Made by a program: the position numbers and the translations under genes
Source: a bacterium
GTDB taxonomy: Bacteria > Spirochaetota > Leptospiria > Leptospirales > Leptonemataceae
DNA length: 64,000 nt
Assembly: GCA_024742665.1 (NCBI GenBank)
Contig: JANSYA010000002.1
Coordinates: 434,001 to 498,000 of the forward strand
Direction: 5' to 3'
The notes under the pieces: generated by a model
What the model was told of the DNA's origin: nothing
Seen by the model: the letters and a program-made list of their open reading frames with translations, nothing else
The model's database searches: none
Part shown: piece by piece, positions 18,941 to 27,845 of the stretch
Numbering within the stretch: position 1 is the first letter of the stretch
Layout of the letters: each line of letters starts with the position of its first letter

Positions 18941-19386
18941 ACGAAAATCCCGACCCGACAGTGATTCTACCCTGGATCTTCGTTCTGTTTCCCCTGGCCT
19001 TCGGGCTGCTGTGGGCGAGCGTCCTGACCCTCACATCCCGCCTGGGCGGTTGGCATCGTCTGGCGCAAAGCTATCCCGACGAGCATGTGCCCGAGAAATA
19101 TTCCGAATTCATGAGCAGCGGGCGTATGGGCTGGATGAACTACAACGGCGTCCTGAAAATGCACGCCGGCCCGCGCGGACTGCACATCGCCGTGATCCTG
19201 CCTTTTCGCCCGGGCCACCCTCCAATCTGCATTCCCTGGCACGCCCTGAAAGTATTCGAGGACTCCAGCATGTGGATCCGCCTGGCGCGGCTGGAAATTC
19301 AGCACCAGGGCCGGGAAATCGCAAAGCTGCTGATTCGCGAGGCGGCGGCGGAGCGCCTGCGGCTAAAGGATCGCGCGGGAAGTTGA
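18937..19386 (+). CDS. Small membrane protein, unknown
   Basis: A 149-residue protein with one strong N-terminal hydrophobic helix (VILPWIFVLFPLAFGLLWASVLTL) and a soluble beta-rich part (GLHIAVILPFRPGHPPICIPW), ending in a charged helix. The pattern MGWMNYNGVLKMH followed by short hydrophobic strands is like small PH-like domains of unknown function, but I do not recognise it firmly. Its ATG overlaps the stop of the second CsgG-like gene (ATGA), which means translational coupling and a shared envelope role with the pair of lipoproteins. Confidence 0.6.
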   Translation: MNENPDPTVILPWIFVLFPLAFGLLWASVLTLTSRLGGWHRLAQSYPDEHVPEKYSEFMSSGRMGWMNYNGVLKMHAGPRGLHIAVILPFRPGHPPICIPWHALKVFEDSSMWIRLARLEIQHQGREIAKLLIREAAAERLRLKDRAGS

Positions 19387-19497
19387 GCCAGGTCCTTGCA
19401 CGACGGCCTCTCTGCTAACCGAAACGCGATAATCCCACAAAAAAATCGCTTTGCATATATTACTCGCGCGTCTAAGCTAACAGGACCGGAGTCCGGT

Positions 19498-20208
19498 ATG
19501 TTGCCAGACGTAGATCAAATCATCGCAAATATCGAAGACCGGCGCGTCGACCAGATCGCGTCCGTGCGGCGCAAGCTGAACGACCTGCTGATCGTAATGA
19601 ACGTGCTCGATCTCGTGCAGGGCACACGAGATCCCTTTCACTATACGAAGCTGATGTTCTTCGTCGATCACAACGCGTACGAGAAACAGGTGCACGGCCT
19701 CAACGCGCCGTTCTTCGTCTACACTCACGGCGCCTATTCCAAAGAGCTGGACCAGATGCACCACGCCCTCTGGAGCGCGGGAGCCTTGAATTCCACGCAG
19801 GCGATCTTCGCGGAGCTGAGCGAAACCGGCCGCAAACATCTGCAGACCGCGAACCGGATCACCGGCTTTGAAACTTCGCAGCAGCACGCCATCATCCGGG
19901 CGGTCGTGGACGAGTACGCCGGCAAGTCCGGCCAGGAGCTGCTCGCCGAGCATTTAACGACGATCGTCAAAGGGCGCACTATTTCCGCCATGAAGGCGGC
20001 CGGGCAGTTCAACGAAGAGCTGTATTCGGGAGCGGACTTTGAGCAGTTCGCGTCAGGACTCGACGGGCTGGAAGACGCGATCGTACTGCGGGCCTTCGAC
20101 GCTCTGGCTTTTCCCGAGACCTTCGAGCGCGGCGATGCGCTTGAGTTCACTGAAGTGGAGTACGACGAACCCTCCGGCGCCTTCGTGCCGGCCGCTTCCG
20201 CCGACTAA
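19498..20208 (+). CDS. Panacea/DUF4065-like protein, unknown
   Basis: A soluble 236-residue protein. The middle reads FHYTKLMFFVDHNAYEKQ..THGAYSKELDQMHHAL, which weakly recalls the KLLYFAD..GPV..ELY pattern of DUF4065 (Panacea, SocA-like) domains found in antitoxins and adaptor proteins; LSETGRKHLQ is similar to the LTEAGRE turn of that family. The tail is acidic. GGAG six bases before ATG 19498 decides the start; the upstream open frame from 19396 would overlap an AT-rich leader. There is no toxin-like gene next to it, so a toxin-antitoxin role has no local support. Confidence 0.5.
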   Translation: MLPDVDQIIANIEDRRVDQIASVRRKLNDLLIVMNVLDLVQGTRDPFHYTKLMFFVDHNAYEKQVHGLNAPFFVYTHGAYSKELDQMHHALWSAGALNSTQAIFAELSETGRKHLQTANRITGFETSQQHAIIRAVVDEYAGKSGQELLAEHLTTIVKGRTISAMKAAGQFNEELYSGADFEQFASGLDGLEDAIVLRAFDALAFPETFERGDALEFTEVEYDEPSGAFVPAASAD

Positions 20209-20238
20209 TTCAAATCGCGACCAATTGCGATTACGATC

Positions 20239-20509
20239 GCGCCTTGTATTCTTTCAGGCGCTTTCAGTCCCGACTCCAGCGATCCGGCATGGCGCGCAAA
20301 TCCACGAAGCGAATGCGCGCGAAACCGAGGTACTGCATTTCGTATTCGTACTTGATGCTCACGCCTTCGTAGTCCAGAATGCGCACGCCCGGGCCGGCGA
20401 TGAGGCCCAGCTCCGGCGCGCGACTGATCGCCTGGATTAGATTCACCGCCAGGGGATAGGTATAGTCTTTGCTCTCTTTGTGCAGCGCCTGGTATTCTTT
20501 CAGGCGCTT
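20239..20509. repeat. 25-bp direct repeat, one copy in the small basic gene, one after its stop
   Basis: Copies at 20239-20263 and 20485-20509 differ at one base (GCGCCT, then T or G, then GTATTCTTTCAGGCGCTT). Each copy holds the inverted arms GCGCCT and AGGCGC, so each can form a hairpin. On the coding strand the downstream copy follows the TGA directly and in frame, coding for KRLKEYKARS and then TAA. Confidence 0.6.
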
Positions 20510-20560
20510 GCGAAATTCGACCGAAAAACTATACGGCAGTGTTTTGCGGCGACGGCTCAT
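20264..20560 (-). CDS. Small basic protein, unknown
   Basis: A 98-residue protein starting MSRRRKTLPYSFSVEFRKRL. Its ATG overlaps the stop of the OPT transporter gene by 4 bp, so it is co-translated with it. No membrane segment. The arrangement of a basic N-terminal helix and then ISRAPELGLIAGPGVRILDYEG with alternating strands gives no family I recognise. A 25-bp piece of its reading frame (RLKEYQAL) is repeated right after its own stop codon, in the same frame. Confidence 0.6.
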   Translation of the reverse strand: MSRRRKTLPYSFSVEFRKRLKEYQALHKESKDYTYPLAVNLIQAISRAPELGLIAGPGVRILDYEGVSIKYEYEMQYLGFARIRFVDLRAMPDRWSRD

Positions 20561-22461
20561 GACGGCTTGCGGTTCGCCGCCCAATAAAACAACGCCAGCA
20601 CCAGGCCCAGTAGAATGACGCCCAGCGCGGCGCTCTCGAAGGGTTCAGAGCCCGCGTTCTTCGCTTCCTGAGAAACGATAATCGCCACAATAATTCCAAG
20701 CAGCGATTCCCCCGCGATCAAACCCGAACTGAAAAGAACGCCGCCGTCCTGACCTTCGCCGACGTTTTCGCCCCGGCGATTGCGTTTGCGCGTTATAAAT
20801 AAGCGCAGCAGGCCGCCGATCAATATCGTCGCGCTGAGCGACAGGGGTAGATAAATGCCGACTGCGATCGGCATAATGTGAAAGCGAAAGGCCGATCCGA
20901 TGCGTTTCATTACCGGATTCAGCGCCAAAAAGCCCACGCCGATCAGCGCGCCCGCCGCGACCATATCTAAAGGCAGCTCGCCTTTGCCGACCAGGGCGTT
21001 CGTAATGCCGGCGAAGAGCGCGGCCTGGGGCGCCTTCAAGGACCCGGGTTCGCCGGTGCCGATGCCATAGACATCGTTGAGCAGCGTTAAGATGTACGCG
21101 AAGATCGGAGCGGTGGCCGCGACGCCGATCACTTCGGCCCACTGCTGGCGATAGGGCGTCGCGCCGATGATCTGACCCGTCTTTAAGTCCTGGGAAATAT
21201 CTCCGGAGGTACAGGCCGCGCAACAAACGACGCCGGCCACACCCAGGATCGCCAATGCCGCCTGGTCCGCTTGCAAACCCAGCCCCAGCACAATGCCCGA
21301 TGTCGTCAGCAAACCCACGATGGTCATGCCTGAAACCGGCGAATTCGAAGAGCCCACCAGGCCGACGATGTACGAAGCGAGCGCCACCAGAATAAAGGCG
21401 ACGACGATCATGATCGCGGCGACGACGATCGCGGCGGGCAGCGTGTGAATCATCGATTCATACAGATAGACTGTCGCGCCGAAGCTGATCAATAAGATGA
21501 TCAGCAGCTGCGAAAGGCCGATGTCGCGTTCCGCCGGGGGCAGCTTTTCCGCGCCGGGAATACTGCGCAGACTGCGCATGCTCGCGAAAACGCCTTTGCG
21601 CACGCCCCACAGAGATTCGACCGCGCCGACCATCATCGCCCCCACGCCGACGTAGCGAATCTGTGAGTTCCAGAAGCTCCAGGCGAAACCCAGCGGAGTG
21701 TCCGGGTCCGCCCCGCCTCCTCCGCCGACGCCCGCGAAAGCCGTCGTGGGCTCGAAGACTCCCAGACCCGGCAGAAATAGAATCCAGGCGATAAAGCCGC
21801 CCAGAAACATTAAAAGCGAAACGTTAAACCCGACAATATAACCGACTCCCAGCAGAGCCGCGGAAATATCCACGCCGCCGTAGAAGACCCGCCGACCGTA
21901 ATTCATAGCGCCTTCGACCGTGCCAGGAAAGGCGATCAGACGCGCCCCGAGATATTTCAACCCCGCGCCGACCAGACCGCCCAGAGCGATCAAACGAATA
22001 CCGCCGCCGCCGGTTTCGCCGGCCTGCAGAACTTCGGCGCAGGCTACGCCTTCCGGATACACAAGGTCCTTGCGCTCGACGATTAAGGCCCGCCGCAGGG
22101 GGATCATGAAGATCACGCCCAGAATGCCGCCGGTCGCCGCGATCAGAGTCGTCGGCCAGAATTCGAATTCGTTCCAGGCTCCGACCAGCAGAATCGCCGG
22201 CACCGTAAAAATCACGCCGGCCGCCAGGGACTCCCCGGCCGAGGCCACCGACTGTACGATGTTGTTTTCTTTAATCGTGCCGGAACGAAAGACGCCCCGC
22301 AGAATCGCCATCGAAATCACAGCGGCCGGAATCGACGCCGATACCGTCAGCCCGGCGTACAGTCCCAGGTACGTATTGGCCGCCCCCAGGATGACGGCCA
22401 GGGCGACTCCTAAGAGCAGGGCGCGGATCGTTAGTTCTCGGGTGTTCGCGGGCTGATTCAT
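20557..22461 (-). CDS. OPT-family oligopeptide/metal transporter
   Basis: Large inner-membrane carrier with about 14-16 hydrophobic segments. The N-terminus has LTIRALLLGVALAVILGAANTYLGLYAGLTVSASIPA and, later, GTIKENNIVQSVASAGESLAAG, the highly conserved OPT signature, and YPEGVACAEVLQAGE follows. The C-terminal half has the cysteine-rich CCAACTSGDISQDLKTGQ. Bacterial OPT members take up oligopeptides or metal-siderophore complexes with protons; the substrate is not fixed here. ATG at 22461 (MNQPANTREL) is preferred to the upstream start at 22488. It is followed by a small unknown gene with a 4-bp overlap. Confidence 0.88.
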   Translation of the reverse strand: MNQPANTRELTIRALLLGVALAVILGAANTYLGLYAGLTVSASIPAAVISMAILRGVFRSGTIKENNIVQSVASAGESLAAGVIFTVPAILLVGAWNEFEFWPTTLIAATGGILGVIFMIPLRRALIVERKDLVYPEGVACAEVLQAGETGGGGIRLIALGGLVGAGLKYLGARLIAFPGTVEGAMNYGRRVFYGGVDISAALLGVGYIVGFNVSLLMFLGGFIAWILFLPGLGVFEPTTAFAGVGGGGGADPDTPLGFAWSFWNSQIRYVGVGAMMVGAVESLWGVRKGVFASMRSLRSIPGAEKLPPAERDIGLSQLLIILLISFGATVYLYESMIHTLPAAIVVAAIMIVVAFILVALASYIVGLVGSSNSPVSGMTIVGLLTTSGIVLGLGLQADQAALAILGVAGVVCCAACTSGDISQDLKTGQIIGATPYRQQWAEVIGVAATAPIFAYILTLLNDVYGIGTGEPGSLKAPQAALFAGITNALVGKGELPLDMVAAGALIGVGFLALNPVMKRIGSAFRFHIMPIAVGIYLPLSLSATILIGGLLRLFITRKRNRRGENVGEGQDGGVLFSSGLIAGESLLGIIVAIIVSQEAKNAGSEPFESAALGVILLGLVLALFYWAANRKPS

Positions 22462-22500
22462 ATGCAGGTGATATAGATCGCGCCGCATTCCCGCGAGGTG

Positions 22501-24213
22501 TCAAGCGTTCGCCGCTGGCTTTGTCGCTGCGCCGTCCTCAGGATTTTCGCCGCGTAAGTGCGGCGGAACGATCCGGCGCTCCAGACGATCAAATGCCAGG
22601 TCCGCGGCGATCGCCAGGCCCGCAGCCGGCAGCGCCCCTTCCAGAATCAGGCCAGGATCGTTCAGGGCGAGTCCGGTGACGATCGGTTCGCCCAGGCCCC
22701 CGGCCCCGATAAAAGCCGCCAGAGTCGCCGTGCCGATCGCGATCACCGTCGCCACCCGCACGCCTGCAAACAGCCCCGGCAGGGCCAGCGGCAGCTCAAT
22801 GCGCCACAGAGTCTGCCCGCGAGTGAGACCCATACCCGTTGCAACTTCGACCAGCAACGGGTCGACGGACTGCAGAGCGGTGATGGTCGTGCGCAGGATC
22901 GGTAGAATCGCATACAGCAGCAGCCCGGCTACCGCGGGCACCACGCCGATTCCGAACAGCGGAATCATAAAGGCCAAAAGCGCGATCGACGGCACCGTTT
23001 GCAAAAGACCCGCGACGTACAGAGTCGGCCGGGCGATGCGCGTCCGCCGATAGACCAGCACGCCAAGGGGCACGGCCAGCAGCATGGCGCCCGCCAGCGA
23101 CACGGCGGTCAAAAAGACGTGGCGACCGAGCCGACTGAAAAAGAGACTCAGCCGGCTTTCGCCTTTGTATTGCAGTGTTTCGCCGTCAGCGGCGACGCCG
23201 CCGGGACTATCGCCGCCTGTCTTCGCCGCTTCGCCCGGGCCGTCGCGATGCAAGAGTCCGCCATCGCGCAAAAATTCAAAGGCGACCCGGCCATACGAAA
23301 CGCGGTCGACTGAAACCCGCGCGTTTAAGCTCTGCATTTGCGATTCGTCCAGCAGTCCCGCCAGAGGCTCTAAAGCCTGGAATGCTTCCGCCGGCAGATC
23401 GCCGCGCGCGAAGGGCACGGCCAGATAAGCCGGAAAGAATCCGCGATCGTCGGCCAGGACCTTCAGATCGTAGCGTTTGATTTCCGCGTCGGTGGAGTAG
23501 GCGTCGGTCAAATCAATGCGGCCTTCGGCGATGGCGCGATAGGCGATGCCGTGCTCGATGCCGCGCGCCCGCTGGGGCAAACCATAGTCGCGCTGCAGGG
23601 GACGCCAGCCGTCGCCGCGATCCAAAAATTCGTAGCTCAACGCCAGTCTTAAATCGGGATGTTCGCGTAAATCGCTGATGCGCCGCAGGCCGCGCTCCCG
23701 GGCCAGCTTCGCCGGCACAACGAAGGCGTAGGTATTGTTAAATCCAAACGAGGGCAGGATGCGCAGGCCGCGCGAATTCAGCCGAAGATTCAGATCGGCG
23801 AAGATCTGATCCGGTGATGATTTCACGTTTTGATCCGCGTCAGGCGCGATCTTCAGGATCGCTTCGGTGATGGTTCCGGTGTATTCGGGATAGAGATCTA
23901 TTTCGCCGGTGACCAGGGCTTCATAACAAATGAGAGTGCCTCCGAGATTGTGCCGGCGTTCGACGCGAAAGCCCTCCGCTTCCAACAGTTGAGCCATCAA
24001 CTCGCCCAGAATATAACTTTCCGTGAACTGCTTGCTGCCGATGCGCAGAGTTTGCGCGGCCAGGCTGCGGGGAAAAGCCAGAGCAAAAAATACGGCGAAA
24101 GATGAAACGAGCAGCAGCGCGAAACGACACGCATGACCTGCAAGGCTCGCAAAGTCCGCAATGCCCGCAAAGCCTACAACGCTTCGGGGCGCGACGCGTT
24201 TCGAAGCTCTCAT
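22501..24213 (-). CDS. Fused substrate-binding and permease subunit of an OpuC/ProWX-type ABC importer
   Basis: Takes up a quaternary ammonium compound such as glycine betaine or choline, or a related solute. A signal segment (about 20-45) is followed by QTLRIGSKQFTESYILGELM and PEYTGTITEAIL, the OpuAC/ProX-type binding domain. After about residue 330 the permease starts, with about six helices and GIGVVPAVAGLLLYAILPILRTT, the EAA-type loop region and GAGGLGEPIVTG. The order, binding domain first and permease second, is the reverse of most known fusions (for example OpuBC-like or EgtU, where the binding domain is C-terminal). ATG at 24213 overlaps the ATPase stop (ATGA), so the long upstream open frame is not used. 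No separate binding protein is near. Confidence 0.85.
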   Translation of the reverse strand: MRASKRVAPRSVVGFAGIADFASLAGHACRFALLLVSSFAVFFALAFPRSLAAQTLRIGSKQFTESYILGELMAQLLEAEGFRVERRHNLGGTLICYEALVTGEIDLYPEYTGTITEAILKIAPDADQNVKSSPDQIFADLNLRLNSRGLRILPSFGFNNTYAFVVPAKLARERGLRRISDLREHPDLRLALSYEFLDRGDGWRPLQRDYGLPQRARGIEHGIAYRAIAEGRIDLTDAYSTDAEIKRYDLKVLADDRGFFPAYLAVPFARGDLPAEAFQALEPLAGLLDESQMQSLNARVSVDRVSYGRVAFEFLRDGGLLHRDGPGEAAKTGGDSPGGVAADGETLQYKGESRLSLFFSRLGRHVFLTAVSLAGAMLLAVPLGVLVYRRTRIARPTLYVAGLLQTVPSIALLAFMIPLFGIGVVPAVAGLLLYAILPILRTTITALQSVDPLLVEVATGMGLTRGQTLWRIELPLALPGLFAGVRVATVIAIGTATLAAFIGAGGLGEPIVTGLALNDPGLILEGALPAAGLAIAADLAFDRLERRIVPPHLRGENPEDGAATKPAANA

Positions 24214-25127
24214 CGCCCGCCCTCCAGCTGCCGGTGCAAAAATTCGCGCACGAAATCGTCGGCGGGCGCGTCGAGCACATCCCGCGGCGCCGCCTGCTGC
24301 GCGATGCGACCGGCGTTTAGCACAATCAGACGATCTCCCAGCTCCAGCGCTTCGTTTAAATCGTGAGTCACGAGCACGACCGTAACCGGTTCGGCCGCGC
24401 GCAGGGCGCGAAACTCCGCGTGTATTTCGCGACGAGTTACCGGATCCAGGGCGCCGAAGGGTTCGTCCAGCAGCAGCACCGCCGGTTCGGCAAACATGGC
24501 GCGACACAGGCCGACGCGCTGCTGTTCCCCGCCCGACAGTTCATACGGATAGCGCGATTGATACTCAAGGGGCAGGCGCATCATTTCCATCAGCCGCGTG
24601 AGGCGTTCTTCCGTGCGCGTCGCACTCCAGTCGCCGTCGGGCGCCGCTTCCAGATAGCGCGCGAGCAGCGTGATATTTTCGCGCACGCTCATGTGCGGAA
24701 AGAGGGCGCTGTTTTGCACGGCGTAGCCGATGCGACGACGCAGGGCGATGACGCCCTCGCGATCGGCGGGCTCGACCGCACGACCGCCGACGAAGATCCG
24801 GCCGCGCTCCGGCGCGATCAGACCGTTGATCTGGCGCAAGAGCGTGGATTTGCCGCTGCCGCTGGGGCCAATCAGGGCCGTCACAGCGCCCGGCGGACAT
24901 TCGCAGCTGATATCGTGCAGAACCCGATTGCGGCGCGCGCCCCGACCGACCGAAGCAGTCAGGTTTTCAATGCGAATTCCTGCGCCAATTTGATTGGCCG
25001 CTCCGGCGGACCCGGTTTTTTCTGGTTCCCGCCCGCCGCTCTTGTTTGATTTTGTATTGGGCGCTATAGTGATTCTCCGGCCTGCAGCCTGATTGCGATG
25101 AGTGCAGAGTCCCGGGATGAGCGCCAT
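24210..25127 (-). CDS. ATPase subunit of the OpuC/ProV-type ABC importer
   Basis: Energises the fused binding/permease subunit downstream. Walker A GPSGSGKST, Q-loop AVQNSALFPHMS, signature LSGGEQQR, Walker B LLLDEPFGALD and switch VTHD are all present. There is no C-terminal CBS pair, unlike ProV or OpuAA, so osmotic gating through CBS domains is not expected. The first 50 residues (Gly/Ala/Asn-rich) do not belong to the fold, and the true start may be further in, for example near nt 24990. Stop and start overlap by 4 bp with the fused subunit gene. Divergent from the NRDE gene. Confidence 0.88.
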   Translation of the reverse strand: MALIPGLCTHRNQAAGRRITIAPNTKSNKSGGREPEKTGSAGAANQIGAGIRIENLTASVGRGARRNRVLHDISCECPPGAVTALIGPSGSGKSTLLRQINGLIAPERGRIFVGGRAVEPADREGVIALRRRIGYAVQNSALFPHMSVRENITLLARYLEAAPDGDWSATRTEERLTRLMEMMRLPLEYQSRYPYELSGGEQQRVGLCRAMFAEPAVLLLDEPFGALDPVTRREIHAEFRALRAAEPVTVVLVTHDLNEALELGDRLIVLNAGRIAQQAAPRDVLDAPADDFVREFLHRQLEGGR

Positions 25128-25186
25128 TCAAGCAAACGGAAAACGACGAAAAAGCTTCGGGCATCGGCGAAACGAGTAACTTCGAT

Positions 25187-26098
25187 ATGTGTTTGATCTT
25201 TCTGGCTCACGATTGCCACCCCGATTACCGGTTGATTCTCGCTTCGAATCGCGACGAGTTTTACGCGCGACCGACCGAATCGGCCGGTTTCTGGGAAGAC
25301 CACCCGGGCGTTTTCGGCGGGCGCGATCTCGAACAGGGCGGCACCTGGCTGGGCATGACTCGCAGCGGACGCTTCGCCACCGTCACGAATTTTCGCGATC
25401 CGGAAGAGTTCACGCGTAAAGGGCTCAGCCGCGGCCTGCTGCTCAAAGATCTCCTGACGGGCCCGCTGCCGGTCGCGGATTTCCTGGCCCGATTACAAAG
25501 CGGCGGATCCCACGGCGGCGAAAGTGAAAGCGCCAGACCGGCCGACCCGGATGCCAGTGCGGGGGACGACGCCGGGCAAACGCAGGATCGTTTTGATGCG
25601 CAAAAATACAACGGCTTCAATTTGCTCTCCGGCGATCTGGTGGGCGACGGCGGTCTGTACTGGCATTCGAATAAAGCGCCGCGCCAGCTGCCGCACCGCC
25701 TGGTGGCGGGCGTCTACGGCTTGAGCAATCATCTGCTGGACACCCCCTGGCCGAAAGTCGTCGCGGGCCGCACCGCTTTTACTCAGATCGTAGCGGGTGC
25801 GAAAAGCGAAGGCGCCGCCGATTGGCTCAGGCGTCCCGACGTATTCTTCGACCTGCTCGCAGATAGTACGACCGCCCCGGACGCGGCGCTGCCGGATACG
25901 GGCATCGGCCTGGAAAAAGAACGCTTTCTGTCTTCGCGTTTTATTCAGTCGGACGTGTACGGCACCCGCGCGTCTTCGCTCCTGCTGGTCCGCCGCGACG
26001 GACTCTTAACTTTCTTTGAGCGACGCTTTGAGGCGGGCGGCAAGACGACCGGCGATAGCCGCTACGAATTCCAGCTCGGCGGGGCAAGCGGCGCGTGA
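25187..26098 (+). CDS. NRDE/TANGO2-family protein
   Basis: Starts MCLIFLAHDCHPDYRLILASNRDEFYARPT, with the second-position Cys and NRDE motif that name the family; WLGMTRSGRFATVTNFRDP follows. The family has an Ntn-hydrolase-like fold, and the Cys2 would be the nucleophile after removal of Met. Bacterial function is not established; the animal homologue TANGO2 is linked to heme and lipid metabolism. A Gly/Ser/Asp-rich linker (about residues 100-130) interrupts the chain. It overlaps the following dusA-like gene by 4 bp, so the two are co-translated. Confidence 0.85.
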   Translation: MCLIFLAHDCHPDYRLILASNRDEFYARPTESAGFWEDHPGVFGGRDLEQGGTWLGMTRSGRFATVTNFRDPEEFTRKGLSRGLLLKDLLTGPLPVADFLARLQSGGSHGGESESARPADPDASAGDDAGQTQDRFDAQKYNGFNLLSGDLVGDGGLYWHSNKAPRQLPHRLVAGVYGLSNHLLDTPWPKVVAGRTAFTQIVAGAKSEGAADWLRRPDVFFDLLADSTTAPDAALPDTGIGLEKERFLSSRFIQSDVYGTRASSLLLVRRDGLLTFFERRFEAGGKTTGDSRYEFQLGGASGA

Positions 26099-27282
26099 AC
26101 TCCCCGGGCGACACGACTACGACGCGGCTCGCACAGTCCCGGGCGGAGAGCGCCGCGACCCGGGCCGAAGCTTCGCCAGCGACCCTATCGGCGGAATCGC
26201 CGCTGCCGCCCCTGCGGCCGCTGTCGGTCGCGCCGATGATGGAATGGACCGATCGCGACTTTCGTTTTTTTCTGCGACAGATCAGCCGGCACAGCTTTTT
26301 GTACACGGAGATGGTAACGAGCGCCGCCATCTTAAACGGCGACCGCGATCTGCTGCTGCAATTTTCCCGCGTTGAAAAGCCGCTGGCATTGCAGCTGGGC
26401 GGCGACAATCCGGCGGATCTCGCTCGCTGCGCGCGCATCGCCCGAGACTACGGCTACGACGAAATCAATCTGAACGTGGGCTGTCCCAGCGATCGCGTGC
26501 AAAACGGAAATTTTGGCGCGTGTTTGATGGCGCAACCCGAGCTCGTCGCGGAGTGCGTGGCGGCCATGCAGTCCGCCGTTCCCGATTTGCCTGTCACTGT
26601 AAAACATCGCATCGGCATTGATCGCGACGCGCAGGGACGCGCGCTGGATCGCTATGAAGATCTACAGCGTTTCGTCGCGACCGTCGCCGCGGCGGGCTGC
26701 CGGCGCTTCAGCGTTCACAGCCGCATCGCCGTGCTGGGCGGCCTGAGTCCGAAACAGAATCGCGATATTCCGCCGCTGCGCTACGAAGACGTCTTTCAGC
26801 TCAAACGCGATTTCCCGGCGCTGCGCATCGAGATCAACGGCGGCATCCGCGACCTGGATACCGCGCAAGACATGCTTGATAAAACCGACGGCGTAATGAT
26901 CGGCCGCGCGGCGTACGAAACTCCCTGGATCTTCGCGCGCGCCGACGCTGATTTTTATTTCGCGGACGGTCAACCGCGAAACGATCGGCAGAGTCCTGCC
27001 CGGGACTCGCAGAACGTGCCGGCAACGGGGGGGCCAACGCGCCGCGCAGTGCTCACTGCAATGATTCCGTATTTAGAAGAACGCCTGGGCCAGGGGCGCA
27101 AGCAGCATCAGGTGCTGCGACATATGATGGGACTGTTTGCGGGGCGACCCGGAGCGCGGGCCTTTCGCCGAATGATCAGCGAACGAGAGTATCCCGAGCA
27201 GGACCCGGAAAAGACGATCCACGCACTGACTGAATTGATCGCGCCAGAGATTCTGGACGAATCGCCGCAGCCCTCGACGTGA
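26095..27282 (+). CDS. dusA: tRNA-dihydrouridine synthase, DusA type
   Basis: FMN-dependent reduction of uridine in the tRNA D-loop. PLSVAPMMEWTDRDFRFF starts the flavin barrel after a 40-residue Ala/Ser/Thr-rich N-terminal extension. INLNVGCPSDRVQNGNFGACLM has the active-site Cys, VKHRIGID the catalytic Lys-His region, and INGGI and VMIGRAAYETPWIF the phosphate-binding strands; FSVHSRIAVLGGLSPKQNR is the DusA-specific version of the substrate loop. The GTG start overlaps the NRDE stop (GTGA). A short extra insert (about 290-310) lies before the C-terminal helical domain. Confidence 0.9.
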   Translation: MNSPGDTTTTRLAQSRAESAATRAEASPATLSAESPLPPLRPLSVAPMMEWTDRDFRFFLRQISRHSFLYTEMVTSAAILNGDRDLLLQFSRVEKPLALQLGGDNPADLARCARIARDYGYDEINLNVGCPSDRVQNGNFGACLMAQPELVAECVAAMQSAVPDLPVTVKHRIGIDRDAQGRALDRYEDLQRFVATVAAAGCRRFSVHSRIAVLGGLSPKQNRDIPPLRYEDVFQLKRDFPALRIEINGGIRDLDTAQDMLDKTDGVMIGRAAYETPWIFARADADFYFADGQPRNDRQSPARDSQNVPATGGPTRRAVLTAMIPYLEERLGQGRKQHQVLRHMMGLFAGRPGARAFRRMISEREYPEQDPEKTIHALTELIAPEILDESPQPST

Positions 27283-27300
27283 ACTGAGCCGAGTGCGGAA

Positions 27301-27633
27301 TCAGCTGTAAGAGATTTGGCCCTGGAAGCGGGTGTGCTTTTCGATGCGAATCAGCGGCGCCTGGATGTCGCCGTTTACGACGGCCGTATTTGCCAGATAG
27401 ATCGAATCAGAAGCCGTAATATTCCCATTGTACGTGCCGATGATTTCGACCACGCCGCCGGTAATATCGGCGCTGACGGTGCAGCTCAAACCGACGACGA
27501 CCGTGTTGGTGCCGGCGTTGATTTTCGAACCCGCGAAATTGCAGTCGATGACCAGATCCTCATCGGTGGTCAGTTCGCCCTGGTTGAAATTCAGAGACTT
27601 GCCCAGAGTTGTCCGCGGTTTTACATATGCCAT
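27301..27633 (-). CDS. Bactofilin
   Basis: A 110-residue self-assembling beta-helix cytoskeletal protein. The sequence is almost all short strands: FNQGELTTDEDLVIDCNFAG, then VSADITGGVVEIIGTYNGNI and then VVNGDIQAPLIRIEKHTRFQG, matching the bactofilin (DUF583) core with its hydrophobic period of 5-6 residues. ATG at 27633 was chosen over the upstream open frame to 27681 since the core begins soon after. It is not the copy that overlaps the M23-like gene, so this genome has at least two bactofilins. Confidence 0.85.
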   Translation of the reverse strand: MAYVKPRTTLGKSLNFNQGELTTDEDLVIDCNFAGSKINAGTNTVVVGLSCTVSADITGGVVEIIGTYNGNITASDSIYLANTAVVNGDIQAPLIRIEKHTRFQGQISYS

Positions 27634-27845
27634 GTTGTTGATTCCGTTCGCCAGTTCGTCCACCGAACGAGCGCGAAACAAAGCTTCCCCGCACTCGTAA
27701 ATTTGAAAAGCTTTTTAATTCGGAACGATTTTCGGCGGGCTCCAGCAATCCCGGGCGTCCGCCAATGCGCCCCATCGCTGGATTATGTCGCTCGCAGGAT
27801 TCCGCCCGGGGATGCGTCCAGCGCCCTCCGGAAGAACGAAAGGCT

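Noticed and set aside
22501..24507. Extra 98 N-terminal residues for the fused ABC subunit
   Set aside because: They are Arg/Gly-rich shadow of the ATPase gene; the real start overlaps the ATPase stop at 24213.
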